In this document: in pieces, positions 1 to 9,156 of the stretch
Layout of the letters: the number at the start of each line of letters is the position of its first letter
How positions within the stretch are numbered: the stretch's first letter is position 1
Assembly: GCF_024055795.1 (NCBI RefSeq)
Contig: NZ_JAMXMY010000010.1
Location: forward strand, 62,001 to 126,000
DNA from: Actinoallomurus purpureus
Lineage (GTDB): Bacteria > Actinomycetota > Actinomycetes > Streptosporangiales > Streptosporangiaceae
Reading direction: 5' to 3'
Length of the DNA stretch: 64,000 nucleotides
The notes under the pieces: generated by a model
The model's database searches: none
Told to the model about the DNA's origin: nothing
Seen by the model: the letters and a program-made list of their open reading frames with translations, nothing else
Translations under genes and position numbers: made by a program

Positions 1-55
1 GTGTGAGTTCGGATTCCATGGGTCCCAGGATGCCCGTACGCGGCGGGCTCCGGCG

Positions 56-280
56 TCAGCGGGAGCGGCGCCGGCGGCGACGCCAGATCTTGGCGCATTC
101 CTCGCAGGTGTCCGGGGGAGGCGCGGACGAGGACTCTCCGCGCACCGTCATGACCGCGCCGCAGTACGCGACCACGGTGCTCCCCACCGGCCGGACGGGA
201 GGGGGATATCCGTGTGTGACCTCCTCGTCGCCGGCGCCGGCCGGCCTGAGGGCGAGGTCTGTCGAGGGTCTCGGCGTCAC
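56..280 (-). CDS. Small cysteine-containing actinobacterial protein, zinc-ribbon-like
   Basis: A 74-residue protein of unknown function. The middle carries a HGYPPPVRPVG stretch, then YCGAVMTVRG, then TCEECAKIW, so three cysteines (one single and one C-x2-C) could form a small metal site. It ends in a run of arginines. Similar short C..C-x2-C proteins are widespread and uncharacterised in actinobacteria, some of them in the DUF3039 group; membership here is my guess. The start is GTG, and a TACCGT box lies 6 nt upstream (287-292), which suggests a leaderless transcript. The gene is divergent from the DD-peptidase at 535. The stretch 281-534 shows nothing else. Confidence 0.6.
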   Translation of the reverse strand: MTPRPSTDLALRPAGAGDEEVTHGYPPPVRPVGSTVVAYCGAVMTVRGESSSAPPPDTCEECAKIWRRRRRRSR

Positions 281-534
281 CCTTCAACGGTACGGCGTGC
301 GCCGCCGAACGTCCCGATCAGATCTGGAACGGCCAGGAACATCCCGGTGGTCCGTCGCCCGGCCAGGGCCCTCCCCGGCGTCCCCCCGCACGCGGACGAA
401 CGTTCCCCGGACTCGGTCTGCGACGTTCGTTCCCTGTGTGACCAGAACCGGCCCGAATGCCCCTCAGAGGCGCTTGCGTCCGAATTGATCAACTGCGAGC
501 ATGCTTACTCCCCCCATCATTCCCAGGAGTATTC

Positions 535-1506
535 ATGCGTTCCAGCGCGCGCCTGGTCGCCGCAACTGTCGCGGGCACCCTCATCGGCTCACTCCCGCTG
601 ACCGCCCCGAACGCCCTCGCCGCCACCGCCGGCCCCGCCGCCGACACGAAGGCCGGCCTCGTCTCCTCCTCGGCCACCACCCAGGCATCCGCGCCGTCCG
701 GCGTCTACGCCAAGGGCGCGTACCTCTACGACGCCGGCAAGGGCAAGAAGCTGTGGGGCAGGGCCACCACGACCAAACGCCCCATCGGCAGCATGACCAA
801 GGTCATGACCGCGCTCCTCGTGATCCAGGCCGGCAACCTCGACCGCACGATCACCGTCAAGAAGAAGTACGTCGACTACGTCACGGGCAACGACGCCAGC
901 TCCGCCGGGCTCAAGACCGGTGACAAGGTCACGGCCCGGCAGCTGCTGAACGCCATGATGCTGCCCTCCGGCTGCGACGCGGCGTACGCCCTCGCCGACG
1001 TGTACGGCCCCGGCCCCACGAAGTTCGTCGCCAAGATGAACAAGACCGCCAAGTCGCTCGGCATGACGAGCACCTACTTCCGTACGTTCGACGGGCTGCC
1101 GACCTCCTCGCACAAGGAGGGGTACTCCACGCCGAGCAACCTGATGAAGCTGGCCAAGAAGGCCATGACCAGCTCGAATTTCCGTACGGTCGTGGCCCGC
1201 AAGACGTACTCGCTGTCGAAGACGAGCGGGCACCACGCCTACAAGTGGACCAACACGAACCTGCTCCTCGGCTCCTACAGCGGCACCATCGGCATCAAGA
1301 CCGGCCACACGAACGGCGCCGGGTACTGCCTGCTGTTCGCTTCCAAGCGCGGTGGCCGCACCCTCTACGGTCTCGTCCTGAACAGCACGACCACCGACAC
1401 GAACCGCCGGTTCACCGACGCGGCGAAGATGCTCGACTGGGCGTACGGCACCAAGTCGGCGCAGATGCGTCTGCGGTCTCTGCCGTCGGGCGCGGCCACG
1501 GACTGA
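535..1506 (+). CDS. Secreted D-alanyl-D-alanine carboxypeptidase / transpeptidase (S11 family)
   Basis: A 323-residue penicillin-binding protein that should trim or cross-link peptidoglycan stems outside the cell. Residues 1-30 are a Sec signal peptide ending NALAA. The active-site motifs are SMTK (Ser86, Lys89), SGC (145-147) and KTG (255-257). SGC instead of the usual SxN is the form known from the Streptomyces K15 DD-transpeptidase. The ATG at 535 is preceded by AGGAG at 525-529; an ATG further upstream would put 26 residues before the signal peptide and is not favoured. The S9 peptidase gene begins 12 nt after the stop and may be cotranscribed. Substrate preference, carboxypeptidase or transpeptidase, cannot be read from sequence. 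Confidence 0.92.
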   Translation: MRSSARLVAATVAGTLIGSLPLTAPNALAATAGPAADTKAGLVSSSATTQASAPSGVYAKGAYLYDAGKGKKLWGRATTTKRPIGSMTKVMTALLVIQAGNLDRTITVKKKYVDYVTGNDASSAGLKTGDKVTARQLLNAMMLPSGCDAAYALADVYGPGPTKFVAKMNKTAKSLGMTSTYFRTFDGLPTSSHKEGYSTPSNLMKLAKKAMTSSNFRTVVARKTYSLSKTSGHHAYKWTNTNLLLGSYSGTIGIKTGHTNGAGYCLLFASKRGGRTLYGLVLNSTTTDTNRRFTDAAKMLDWAYGTKSAQMRLRSLPSGAATD

Positions 1507-1518
1507 CACACTTGACAC

Positions 1519-3282
1519 ATGGTTGACGACGAACTCTGGAAGGCCCGTTTCCGGGCCGCCCGGGTGAGCCTGCCCGGCTGGGCGCATGACGCGCCGCACC
1601 GCTCGGTGTACCGCTCGAACGCCACGGGGACCTGGGAGCTCTACGCCTGGGACCGTACGACGGGCGACCGCCGGCAGGTCACCGACCGGCCGAACGGCAC
1701 CTGGACCGGCGGCATCGAACCGACCGGTGAGTGGATCTGGTGGTTCTCCGACAGCGACGGCAACGAGTTCGGCGTGTGGAAGCGCCAGCCGTTCGGCGGC
1801 GGTCCGGACGAACCCGCCGTGCCCGCGCTGGAACCCTCCTACCCGGCCGGGCTCTCCGTGGCGTCCAGCGGACTGTCCGTCGTCGGCCGGTCCACGGAGG
1901 GCTGCACGACGATCCACATGTGCCCTCCGGGAACCGACCCGTACGTCCTCTACACGCACGCCGAGGACGCGTACGTGATCGACCTGGCCCAGGACGAGTC
2001 GCTCGTCGCGATCAACCACAGTGAGCACGGCGACAGCCGGCACATGGCGCTGCGGGTCGTCCTGCCGGACGGCGAGGTCGTCGCCGACCTGTGGGACGGC
2101 CCGGGCAAGGGGCTGAACGGGTTGTCGTTCTCGCCGGTCCCCGGCGATCAGCGGTTCCTCGTCGAGCACGAGCGCCGTGGCAAGCCGGAGCCGCTGATCT
2201 GGCATCCGCTGACCGGGGAGGTCCAGGAGATCACGCTAGACCTGCCCGGGGAGATCGGCGCCGACTGGTACCCCGACGGGTCCGCGCTGCTCGTCTCGCA
2301 CTCCCACCACGCGCGCGACGAGCTGTACCGCTACGACCTGACGAGCGGCGAGCCGACGAAGATCGACACGCCGCGCGGAGTGATCGGCGGCGCGGCCGCC
2401 CGCCCGGACGGCACGGTCGAGTTCGCCTGGTCGTCGTCGGCGTCCCCACCCGTCATCCGGTCCACGTCCGGCGCGGTCGTGCTCACGGCGCCGGGCCCGT
2501 CCGCGCCCGAGTCCGTCCCGGTGGAGGACGCCTGGGTGACCGGCCCGGGCGGCGACATCCACGCCCTGGTCTCCAAACCGGCCGGCGCGGGCCCGTACCC
2601 GACGGTCTTCGACGTCCACGGCGGGCCGACCGCCTACGACGCCGACTCCTTCTCCCCGGACGCCGCCGCCTGGGTGGATCACGGCTTCGCCGTCGTCCGC
2701 GTCAACTACCGGGGGTCCACCGGCTACGGAAGCACCTGGCGCGACGCCATCGAGGGCCGTCCCGGGCTGACCGAGCTCGAGGACATCAAGGCCGTCCGCG
2801 ACTGGGCGGTCTCCTCCGGCCTCGCCGACCCGCGGCGGCTCGTGCTGACCGGCGGGTCCTGGGGCGGGTTCATCACCCTGCTCGGCATCGGGACGCACCC
2901 GGACGACTGGTCCGTCGCGATCGGCATCGTCCCCGTGGCCGACTACGTCGCCGCGTACGAGGACGAGATGGAGGCGCTGCAGGCGTTCGACCGGTCGCTG
3001 TTCGGCGGCTCGCCGGCCGACGTCCCCGAACGCTACACGGCGTCCTCCCCGATCACGTACGTCGAGCAGGTCACCGCCCCGGTGCTGGTCATGGCCGGGG
3101 AGAACGACCCGCGCTGCCCGATCCGCCAGATCGACAACTACCTGGCCCGGCTCCGCGAGCTGGGCAAGGAGCACGAGGTCTACCGGTACGACGCCGGGCA
3201 CGGCTCCCTCGTGGTGGAGGAGCGCATCCGGCAGATGGCGGCGACGATCGACTTCGCCCGCAAGCACCTCGACATGACGTGA
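1519..3282 (+). CDS. S9 family serine peptidase (prolyl oligopeptidase / acylaminoacyl-peptidase type)
   Basis: A 587-residue cytoplasmic peptidase expected to cleave short peptides. The N-terminal two thirds is a beta-propeller-like region with repeated WxxDG-type blades. The C-terminal alpha/beta-hydrolase domain carries the nucleophile motif GGSWGGF (Ser447), an acid at Asp530 in AGENDPRC and His561 in DAGHGS. There is no signal peptide. The ATG at 1519 lies 12 nt after the DD-peptidase stop and lacks a good Shine-Dalgarno, so translational coupling or a leaderless form is possible. Length is typical for bacterial S9C enzymes. The gene is convergent with the TetR gene and a shared terminator lies between them. 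Confidence 0.9.
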   Translation: MVDDELWKARFRAARVSLPGWAHDAPHRSVYRSNATGTWELYAWDRTTGDRRQVTDRPNGTWTGGIEPTGEWIWWFSDSDGNEFGVWKRQPFGGGPDEPAVPALEPSYPAGLSVASSGLSVVGRSTEGCTTIHMCPPGTDPYVLYTHAEDAYVIDLAQDESLVAINHSEHGDSRHMALRVVLPDGEVVADLWDGPGKGLNGLSFSPVPGDQRFLVEHERRGKPEPLIWHPLTGEVQEITLDLPGEIGADWYPDGSALLVSHSHHARDELYRYDLTSGEPTKIDTPRGVIGGAAARPDGTVEFAWSSSASPPVIRSTSGAVVLTAPGPSAPESVPVEDAWVTGPGGDIHALVSKPAGAGPYPTVFDVHGGPTAYDADSFSPDAAAWVDHGFAVVRVNYRGSTGYGSTWRDAIEGRPGLTELEDIKAVRDWAVSSGLADPRRLVLTGGSWGGFITLLGIGTHPDDWSVAIGIVPVADYVAAYEDEMEALQAFDRSLFGGSPADVPERYTASSPITYVEQVTAPVLVMAGENDPRCPIRQIDNYLARLRELGKEHEVYRYDAGHGSLVVEERIRQMAATIDFARKHLDMT

Positions 3283-3287
3283 GCCGC

Positions 3288-3324
3288 AGGCCGGCCGGAG
3301 TCACGCGGTGACCCCGGCCGGCCT
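3288..3324. terminator. Bidirectional hairpin terminator between S9 peptidase and TetR genes
   Basis: Arms AGGCCGGCCGG..GTCAC and GTGAC..CCGGCCGGCCT enclose a short loop. The hairpin sits between two convergent stop codons, which is where a shared terminator is expected. There is no long T tract. Confidence 0.7.
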
Positions 3325-3347
3325 TCACGGCGAGGGCGCCCTACGGC

Positions 3348-4019
3348 TTACTTCCGCAGGTCGCGGTACGTGGACAGGGCCTCGCGGACGATCCCCCGCA
3401 TGCCGGGCACCCGCGCGAGGCCGACGAGACGATCGATCAGCGGGACCGTGCGCTCGACGAGCCGGTAGGTCTTCGCGGCGCCCGGCGAACTGTCGTACAC
3501 CCAGTGCAGGATCACGCCCATGGAGTAGAGCCACAGCAGCTCCGGCAGGTCCGCGCGGATCTCCGCGTCGGTCTTCAGGGTGGACCCCTCCACGACCTCG
3601 CGGTAGACGGCCACCGCGGCCTCGCGGACCGGCGCCGACTCGGCGCTGAACGGGCTGAGCGGACTCGTCGGCTCGGCCGCGTACTTGAAGAACTTCCCGG
3701 CGAACTCCTTGTACGGCTGCAGCGTGTCGATGCGGGCGCGCACGACGCCGAGCAGGCGCGCCCGGAACTCCCGCTCCCGGGCCAGGATCGCCTGGCACGC
3801 CTCGGTGTGGTCCTCCTGGGAGTGCTCGTAGTAGAGCTGGATCAGCTCTTCCTTCGAGGAGAAGTAGTAGTACGCGTTGCCGACGGACACACCGGCCTCG
3901 GCGGCGATCGCCCGCATCGTCGTGGCCTCGTAGCCACGCTCGCGGAACAGCCGCAGGGCGGTCTTGGCGATCAGCTCTCTCGTCTGCTCGGACTTGGTCG
4001 GTGCGGCCACAGCCGACAC
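3348..4019 (-). CDS. TetR family transcriptional regulator
   Basis: A 223-residue one-component repressor. Residues 8-55 form the TetR helix-turn-helix (TRELIAKTALRLF, then AGVSVGNAYYYF), and the rest is the ligand-binding and dimerisation domain. I chose the GTG at 4019 (VSAVAAPTKS) because the helix-turn-helix begins just after it and a G-rich stretch precedes it; the frame is open further upstream but that part is low-complexity. The inducer and targets are unknown. The divergent neighbour at 4168 is a plausible target by position only. Confidence 0.88.
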   Translation of the reverse strand: MSAVAAPTKSEQTRELIAKTALRLFRERGYEATTMRAIAAEAGVSVGNAYYYFSSKEELIQLYYEHSQEDHTEACQAILAREREFRARLLGVVRARIDTLQPYKEFAGKFFKYAAEPTSPLSPFSAESAPVREAAVAVYREVVEGSTLKTDAEIRADLPELLWLYSMGVILHWVYDSSPGAAKTYRLVERTVPLIDRLVGLARVPGMRGIVREALSTYRDLRK

Positions 4020-4167
4020 TGTACGGCCCCCCGCCGACCATCCGCGTCCGTCATCGACGCGCCAGAAGTCGGTGTGGATTCGGGAAAGCGGCGCGTCGCC
4101 TGCCGGAGTGTCGCGCCCGACGCGATCAATGCTGCGACTGGCGAATGCGACAGTACGGGAGGGCTTC

Positions 4168-5247
4168 ATGTCGATACGCACTGCCGTGATCGTCGGCTGC
4201 GCCACGGGGTTCTGCACGTTAATGGCCGGTTCAGCGATGGCGCGCACCCACACTCCGGCGTCATCGCCCGATCTGCTGCACCAGCGGCTGGCCGGGGCGC
4301 TGTTCCGGGCCGAGGGGATCCGCTGGTTCTCCTCCGGGCACTGCACCCGGCGCGGCAACCCGCACTGCACCTCGTTCGAGGGGCTGCGGGCAGCGACCTT
4401 CAGCGGGCTGCTGGCGCTGAAGCAGGCCAGCCGCTGTCATCTGACCGTCTCCGGCGGCACGGAGGCGGGGCACGCGGTGGGCCGCTACAGCCACCACGCC
4501 GGCTACAAGCTCGATGTCCTGCCCAACCGGTGCCTCGACCACTACATCCCGCGCCACTTCGAGCGTGTCCCGACGCGGGGTGACGGTTCGACGCAATACC
4601 GCGGGCCTGGGCCCGTGACGTTCGCCCGCGAGGGGTCCCACTGGGACATCACCTTCGGCGGCGTTCCGGACTCACTGCCCGAGCACAAGGGCGTCAAGCC
4701 GCCGGCCGGGCCGGGAGACGACAAGCCGAGCATCGGACGCGGCGAGGACAAGCCGATGACCGGGCGCGGGGACGACAAGCCGATGACGGGGGGCGGGGAC
4801 GATAAGGCTCTGATGGGGGGCGGCGGCGACCCGGACATCAGTGGCGACGACGACAGGGCCGTGACCGGCACCGGCGCGGACAAGCCGGGCACACCGCCTG
4901 GCGTGGACAAGCCGGGGACGTCTCTCGGCGCGGACAAGCCGGGCACACCGCCTGGCGTGGACAAGCCGGGAACGCCGCATGGCGCGGCCAAGCCTGGGGC
5001 GTCTCCCGGCGCGGCCAAGCCAGGGACGTCGCATGGCGCCGACAAGCCAGGGATGCCGCATGGCGCCGACAAGCCGGGAACGCCGCATGGCGCGGACAAG
5101 GCGGAGACCGGGCGCGGTGACGACAGGCACGGGCCAAGGCGCGGAGCCCTGCGGTCGGCGGGCGTGCCCCGGGCCGCCGGGACCAGGACCGACCGCAGGC
5201 ACGCTGATGTCGTTTCCGGGTTGATCGACCCTGACGATGACGACTGA
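4168..5247 (+). CDS. Secreted M15-like (D-Ala-D-Ala peptidase fold) protein with a 9-residue repeat tail
   Basis: A 359-residue exported protein. Residues 1-25 are a signal peptide (MSIRTAVIVG..GSAMA). The globular part, about 30-170, has SHHAGYKLD and later SHWDITF. The first gives the H-x6-D spacing and the second the H-x-D/E pattern of M15 zinc peptidases (VanX/VanY, phage endolysins), so a peptidoglycan-directed metallopeptidase or a catalytically altered relative is likely. From residue 181 the chain becomes a run of Gly/Asp/Lys/Pro-rich nonapeptide repeats, then a basic segment and an acidic end (DPDDDD). The tail probably acts as a flexible wall-spanning or wall-binding region. The ATG at 4168 follows GGGAGG. 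Family assignment rests on motifs only. Confidence 0.7.
   Translation: MSIRTAVIVGCATGFCTLMAGSAMARTHTPASSPDLLHQRLAGALFRAEGIRWFSSGHCTRRGNPHCTSFEGLRAATFSGLLALKQASRCHLTVSGGTEAGHAVGRYSHHAGYKLDVLPNRCLDHYIPRHFERVPTRGDGSTQYRGPGPVTFAREGSHWDITFGGVPDSLPEHKGVKPPAGPGDDKPSIGRGEDKPMTGRGDDKPMTGGGDDKALMGGGGDPDISGDDDRAVTGTGADKPGTPPGVDKPGTSLGADKPGTPPGVDKPGTPHGAAKPGASPGAAKPGTSHGADKPGMPHGADKPGTPHGADKAETGRGDDRHGPRRGALRSAGVPRAAGTRTDRRHADVVSGLIDPDDDD
4708..5115 (+). repeat. 27-bp coding tandem repeats (nonapeptide units)
   Basis: Four units of the type GRGDDKPMT occupy 4708-4815. Nine units of the type GADKPGTPH occupy 4873-5115. Each unit is 27 bp, so copy-number change would keep frame. Between them is a Gly/Asp spacer. 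Confidence 0.85.
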
Positions 5248-5280
5248 GGGTTTCCCGTGAAACATGAGCGACCCTGAAGT

Positions 5281-5318
5281 GAGGCCTCGGGGCGGGCGGT
5301 GTCCTGCCCCGGGGCCTC
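5281..5318. terminator. Hairpin between the M15-like gene and asd
   Basis: GAGGCC-T-CGGGGC pairs with GCCCCGG-GGCCTC around a 12-nt loop. It lies between the convergent ends of the M15-like gene (+) and asd (-), so it can end both transcripts. Confidence 0.65.
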
Positions 5319-5404
5319 CCGGCAGGCGCTCGGCCGACGGCACCGGCCGGCGGTCCCCGAGTCCCGGCGGTGCGGTGCACCGCCGGGACCTCCGCCGCCG
5401 ATGA

Positions 5405-6475
5405 TCAGGCGGTGAACTCCGCGGCCACCAGCTCGGCGATCTCCGCGGCGTTCAACGCGGCGCCCTTGCGCAGGTTGTCGCCGCAGACGAACAGGTCGAG
5501 CGTGTTGGGGAAGTCGATCGCCTGGCGGATCCGGCCGACGTACGTCGGGTCCGTGCCGACGACGTCGGCGGGCGTCGGGAAGACGCCGTTCGCCGGGTCG
5601 TCCATGAGCACGACGGTCGGGGCGGCGTCCAGGATCGAGCGGGCACCCTCCACCGTGACCGGCCGCTCGAAGGTCGCGTGGACGGCCAGCGAGTGCGTGG
5701 TGATCACCGGCACCCGTACGCAGGTGGCGGAGACCTTCAGGTCGGGGATGCCGAGGATCTTCCGGGACTCGTTGCGGAGCTTGAGCTCCTCCGACGCCCA
5801 GCCGCCGTCCTTGAGCGAGCCCGCCCACGGCACGACGTTGAGCGCCATCGGCGCCGGGAACGGCGACTCGGTCTCGCCGAGGCGGTTCTGGATCGCCTTG
5901 CGCACGTCGCCGGCGGTCTGGCCGAGCGTACGGTCGCCGGCGACCGCCTCGATCTCGGCGTACAGCCGCTCCGAGCCGGCCACACCCGCGCCGGACACCG
6001 CCTGGTAGGAGGCGACGACGAGCGAGTCCAGGGCGAATTCCTCGTGCAGCGCGCCCATCGCGGCCATCATCGACAGGGTGGTGCAGTTCGGCGTGGAGAT
6101 GATGTTCCGCGGCCGGTTGTGTACGGCCTCGGGGTTCACCTCGGGCACGACGAGCGGCACGTCGGGCTCCATCCGGAACGCGCCGGACTTGTCCACGACC
6201 ACCGCGCCGCGCTCGGCGGCGACCGGCACCCAGACCTTCGACACCTCGTCCGGAACATCGAACATGGCGATGTCGACGCCGTCGAACACCTCGGGCGTCA
6301 GCTCCTGGACGACGAGCTCCTCGCCGCGTACCGGAAGCCGCTTGCCGGCGGAACGGGCGGATGCGACGAGACGGATCTCGCCGTAGACGTCCTCGCGGGA
6401 GGAGACGATCTCCCGCATGACGGTGCCGACCGCACCGGTGGCACCGACGAGGGCGAGCGTGGGCTTACGACTCAT
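5405..6475 (-). CDS. asd: Aspartate-semialdehyde dehydrogenase
   Basis: A 356-residue cytoplasmic enzyme that reduces L-aspartyl-4-phosphate with NADPH to aspartate semialdehyde, the branch point to lysine/DAP, threonine and methionine. The N-terminal Rossmann motif is GATGAVG (residues 11-17). The catalytic cysteine is Cys131 in STPNCTT, and the substrate segment SGAGVAG follows. The ATG start overlaps the lysC stop by 4 nt (ATGA), so the two genes form a translationally coupled lysC-asd operon, as in other actinobacteria. Length is normal and nothing is missing. Confidence 0.97.
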   Translation of the reverse strand: MSRKPTLALVGATGAVGTVMREIVSSREDVYGEIRLVASARSAGKRLPVRGEELVVQELTPEVFDGVDIAMFDVPDEVSKVWVPVAAERGAVVVDKSGAFRMEPDVPLVVPEVNPEAVHNRPRNIISTPNCTTLSMMAAMGALHEEFALDSLVVASYQAVSGAGVAGSERLYAEIEAVAGDRTLGQTAGDVRKAIQNRLGETESPFPAPMALNVVPWAGSLKDGGWASEELKLRNESRKILGIPDLKVSATCVRVPVITTHSLAVHATFERPVTVEGARSILDAAPTVVLMDDPANGVFPTPADVVGTDPTYVGRIRQAIDFPNTLDLFVCGDNLRKGAALNAAEIAELVAAEFTA

Positions 6476-6993
6476 CGGCCGCTACCTCCGTAGACGACGG
6501 CCTCCACCTGGTCGGCGTCCAGGTCGAACGCCCGGTGGGCGGCGGTGACGGCGGCGTCGACGTCGTCCTGGTCGACGACCACCGAGATCCGGATCTCCGA
6601 GGTGGAGATCATCTCGATGTTGACGCCCGCGTCGGCGATCGAGCCGAAGAACTTGGCGGTCACGCCGGGGTGGGAGCGCATGCCCGCGCCGATCAGCGAG
6701 ACCTTGCCGATCTGGTCGTCGTACCGGAGCGAGTCGAACCCGATCTGCTCCTTGATCTTGTTGAGGGCCTTGATCGCCGCCTGCCCGTCCGTGCGCGGCA
6801 GGGTGAAGGAGATGTCCGTGCGGTTGGTGGCCGCGGCCGAGACGTTCTGCACGATCATGTCGATGTTGATCTCGGTGTCGGCCAGCGTGGAGAAGATCTT
6901 CGCCGCCTCGCCCACCTTGTCGGGCACCCCGACGACCGTGATCTTCGCCTCGCTCCGGTCATGCGCGACGCCGGAGATGATCGCTTGTTCCAT
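6472..6993 (-). CDS. Aspartate kinase beta subunit from an internal in-frame start
   Basis: Inside lysC an ATG at 6993 begins [12 protein letters not shown], preceded by GAGGGAAG. The product would be a 173-residue protein made only of the two ACT domains. In Corynebacterium and Bacillus the same position is used to make the regulatory beta subunit of an alpha2-beta2 aspartate kinase, and the N-terminal sequence here matches that pattern. It is supported by family knowledge and the Shine-Dalgarno; use in this organism is inferred. Confidence 0.7.
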   Translation of the reverse strand: MEQAIISGVAHDRSEAKITVVGVPDKVGEAAKIFSTLADTEINIDMIVQNVSAAATNRTDISFTLPRTDGQAAIKALNKIKEQIGFDSLRYDDQIGKVSLIGAGMRSHPGVTAKFFGSIADAGVNIEMISTSEIRISVVVDQDDVDAAVTAAHRAFDLDADQVEAVVYGGSGR

Positions 6994-7740
6994 CTGGCTT
7001 CCCTCGATGCTGTTCTTGACCCAGGTGCCGGTCTTGTGGCTGAACGACGAGCGCACGTGAATCGGCATGCCGTACCGCCGGGCGTACTCGACGCTGCGCA
7101 GGTGCAGGATCTTGGCACCGCACGCCGCCATCTCCATCATCTCCTCGTAGGAGATCTCCGGGATGCGGCGCGCCGCGGGCACGATCCGCGGGTCGGCGGT
7201 GAAGACGCCGTCGACGTCGGTATAGATCTCGCAGACGTCCGCCCCGAGCGCGGCGGCCAGCGCGACCGCGGTCGTGTCGGTGCCGCCCCGGCCGAGCGTC
7301 GTGATGTCCTTGGTGTCCTGGGACACACCCTGGAACCCGGCGACGATCGCGATCGAGCCCTCGTCGATCGCGTCGCGGAGACGGCCGGGCGTCACGTCGA
7401 TGATGCGCGCCTTGCCGTGCGTGCCGTCCGTGATCACACCGGCCTGGGAGCCGGTGAACGACCGCGCCTCGTAGCCGAGGTTGGCGATGGCCATGGCGAG
7501 CAGCGCCATGGAGATCCGCTCACCCGAGGTGAGCAGCATGTCCAGCTCACGGGCGGGAGGCAGGGGGCTTACCTGGTTGGCGAGATCGAGCAACTCGTCC
7601 GTCGTGTCACCCATGGCGGACACGGCGACGACGACGTCGTTTCCGTCCCGTTTCGTGGAGACGATGCGCTGGGCGACGCGCTTGATGCTCTCAGCGTCGG
7701 CGACGGAGGAGCCACCGTACTTCTGCACGACAAGGGCCAC
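6472..7740 (-). CDS. lysC: Aspartate kinase (alpha subunit, full length)
   Basis: A 422-residue enzyme that phosphorylates L-aspartate with ATP, the first step of lysine, threonine and methionine synthesis. The kinase domain starts with VQKYGGSSV and contains [11 protein letters not shown]. The C-terminal third has two ACT domains ([10 protein letters not shown] and [13 protein letters not shown]), which normally bind Lys and/or Thr for feedback inhibition. The start is GTG with GAGGAG upstream. A TAGACT box at 7783-7788 (minus) could be the -10. The gene is first in an operon with asd, and an internal in-frame start for a beta subunit is present (separate entry). Confidence 0.97.
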   Translation of the reverse strand: MALVVQKYGGSSVADAESIKRVAQRIVSTKRDGNDVVVAVSAMGDTTDELLDLANQVSPLPPARELDMLLTSGERISMALLAMAIANLGYEARSFTGSQAGVITDGTHGKARIIDVTPGRLRDAIDEGSIAIVAGFQGVSQDTKDITTLGRGGTDTTAVALAAALGADVCEIYTDVDGVFTADPRIVPAARRIPEISYEEMMEMAACGAKILHLRSVEYARRYGMPIHVRSSFSHKTGTWVKNSIEGSQMEQAIISGVAHDRSEAKITVVGVPDKVGEAAKIFSTLADTEINIDMIVQNVSAAATNRTDISFTLPRTDGQAAIKALNKIKEQIGFDSLRYDDQIGKVSLIGAGMRSHPGVTAKFFGSIADAGVNIEMISTSEIRISVVVDQDDVDAAVTAAHRAFDLDADQVEAVVYGGSGR

Positions 7741-7782
7741 GCGTGTGCACTCCTCGGATCGGGAACAGGCAGTCGAAGCCCG

Positions 7783-7788
7783 AGTCTA
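7783..7788 (-). promoter_or_regulatory. Candidate -10 box for lysC-asd
   Basis: TAGACT on the minus strand, 43 nt upstream of the GTG of lysC. It matches the actinobacterial TANNNT consensus, but I see no convincing -35 at 16-19 bp. Confidence 0.35.
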
Positions 7789-7824
7789 CCGAGGTCAGCG
7801 CAACACCCAGCGAAATTAGTCCGC

Positions 7825-7851
7825 TATGCGAGATTTCCCGAAAGTCGCATA
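7825..7851. promoter_or_regulatory. Inverted repeat upstream of lysC, possible operator
   Basis: TATGCGA and TCGCATA are perfect 7-bp arms around 13 nt. The site lies about 85 nt upstream of lysC, just above the candidate -10, in an otherwise plain gap. A regulator is not identifiable. Confidence 0.35.
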
Positions 7852-7920
7852 ACACTCCGGAAACCTTCCGCGGCATCCGCGCCCGACCCCACCGAGACGA
7901 TGGTCTTTCGCGGTGGCCAC

Positions 7921-7974
7921 CCGCACTCGGCGCGGAAAGGGCGGGCGCTCGCCGCCGCACTCGGCGCGGAAAGG
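7921..7974. repeat. Two 20-bp direct repeats
   Basis: CCGCACTCGGCGCGGAAAGG occurs exactly at 7921-7940 and 7955-7974, period 34 bp, in the 275-bp gap between the lysC promoter and the end of the DUF5063 gene. No gene is seen in this gap. Confidence 0.6.
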
Positions 7975-8015
7975 ACCGCGCTCACGGCCTCCTGTCCCTC
8001 CCGAAACGCCGTGCG

Positions 8016-8564
8016 TCAGCCGGCGACCGGTTCCTCCAGGACGTCGAGCCGCGCACTCGCCGAGACCGCGTACAGCGCCCGCAGAGCCGCGCCGGCGTGG
8101 TTGCCCCAGTGGTTGAAGTAGCTGTACTGCCACCACCACAGCGCCTCGAGCTTGCGGTCGGCGTCATAGTGACGGAGGCCGTGCACCAGGTCGCTGGCCA
8201 CGTCGACAAGGTCGTCCGACAGGCGGTACGCCGTGGTCTCGGCGTCCTTGTACGGGTCGAACACCTCGGCGTACTCGTCGACGTCGGTCAGCCGCTCGGC
8301 CAGCCCCTGGCGGACCGTGTCGAGGTCCGGATCCTCCCCGACGTCCGGTTCCCAGTTGTCCGGCAGGATCACGTCCGTGCTGGCACCGAGCTGCGCCCCG
8401 GCCAGCGCGATCTGCGACACCTCCAGCAGCAGCAGCGGCACCGTGTGCCCCCCGGCCTCACCGCGCGCGACGGCGTTCAGGCCGGTCAGGTAGTTCTCGG
8501 CGTGCTTCGCCACGCGGTCGGCGAGCGTCATCCAGCTGTGCTCAGACTTGCTGTTCTCAGACAT
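8016..8564 (-). CDS. DUF5063 domain protein
   Basis: A 182-residue acidic cytoplasmic protein of unknown function. It begins [11 protein letters not shown] and has a conserved-looking centre with [17 protein letters not shown] and the aromatic segment [19 protein letters not shown] place it in DUF5063 by this pattern and by its usual position after recR in actinomycetes. The ATG at 8564 overlaps the last 8 nt of recR in another frame and follows GGAG, so translation is probably coupled to recR. No catalytic motif is evident. Confidence 0.85.
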   Translation of the reverse strand: MSENSKSEHSWMTLADRVAKHAENYLTGLNAVARGEAGGHTVPLLLLEVSQIALAGAQLGASTDVILPDNWEPDVGEDPDLDTVRQGLAERLTDVDEYAEVFDPYKDAETTAYRLSDDLVDVASDLVHGLRHYDADRKLEALWWWQYSYFNHWGNHAGAALRALYAVSASARLDVLEEPVAG

Positions 8565-9156
8565 CGAGTAGTCTCCGTCCTTCAAACGCGCGACCGAGCG
8601 TGACCTCGTCGGCGTATTCCAGGTCGCCTCCCACCGGCAGTCCGCTGGCCAACCGGGTGACGGTGAGACCCATGGGTTTAACGAGCCGGGCAAGATAAGT
8701 GGCGGTCGCCTCGCCTTCGAGATTGGGATCGGTGGCGAGGATCAGCTCGGTGACCTCGCCGTCGGCGAGACGCTGCATGAGCTCCCGGATCCGCAGATTC
8801 TCCGGGCCGACGCCCTCGATCGGGCTGATCGCTCCGCCGAGCACGTGGTAGCGGCCGCGGAACTCACGCGTCTTCTCGATCGCGACGACGTCCTTCGGCT
8901 CCTCGACCACGCAGATCACATGCATGTCGCGGCGAGCGTCGCGGCAGATCCGGCACTGCTCGGCCTCGGCGACGTTTCCGCAGACGCTGCAGAACCGGAC
9001 CTTGTCCTTGACTTCCCTCAGCGCCTCGGTCAGCCGCGTGACGTCGGCGGGATCCGCGGCGAGCAGGTGGAAGGCGATCCGCTGTGCGCTCTTCGGCCCG
9101 ACACCGGGCAGCCTGCCCAACTCGTCGATGAGGTTCTGGACAACCCCTTCGTACAC
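8557..9156 (-). CDS. recR: Recombination mediator protein RecR
   Basis: A 199-residue protein that works with RecF/RecO to load RecA on single-stranded gaps. It shows the N-terminal helix-hairpin-helix ([13 protein letters not shown]), the four-cysteine zinc finger CSVCGN..CRIC, and the Toprim domain ending in the [18 protein letters not shown] signature. The start is GTG with GGGAGG upstream. It follows ybaB with a 240-nt gap that contains a hairpin, and its end overlaps the DUF5063 gene. The order ybaB-recR after dnaX is the common bacterial arrangement. Confidence 0.97.
   Translation of the reverse strand: MYEGVVQNLIDELGRLPGVGPKSAQRIAFHLLAADPADVTRLTEALREVKDKVRFCSVCGNVAEAEQCRICRDARRDMHVICVVEEPKDVVAIEKTREFRGRYHVLGGAISPIEGVGPENLRIRELMQRLADGEVTELILATDPNLEGEATATYLARLVKPMGLTVTRLASGLPVGGDLEYADEVTLGRAFEGRRLLDV

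Noticed and set aside
589-2205. Long minus-strand frame opposite the DD-peptidase and S9 genes
   Set aside because: Antisense shadow of two well-supported genes; Arg/Val/Gly-rich with no domain.
4542-5828. 428-codon minus-strand frame across the repeat tail and asd
   Set aside because: Open because of the 27-bp repeats; crosses a terminator and asd, no homology pattern.
6535-8121. 528-codon plus-strand frame opposite lysC
   Set aside because: Shadow of lysC, which has all kinase and ACT motifs.
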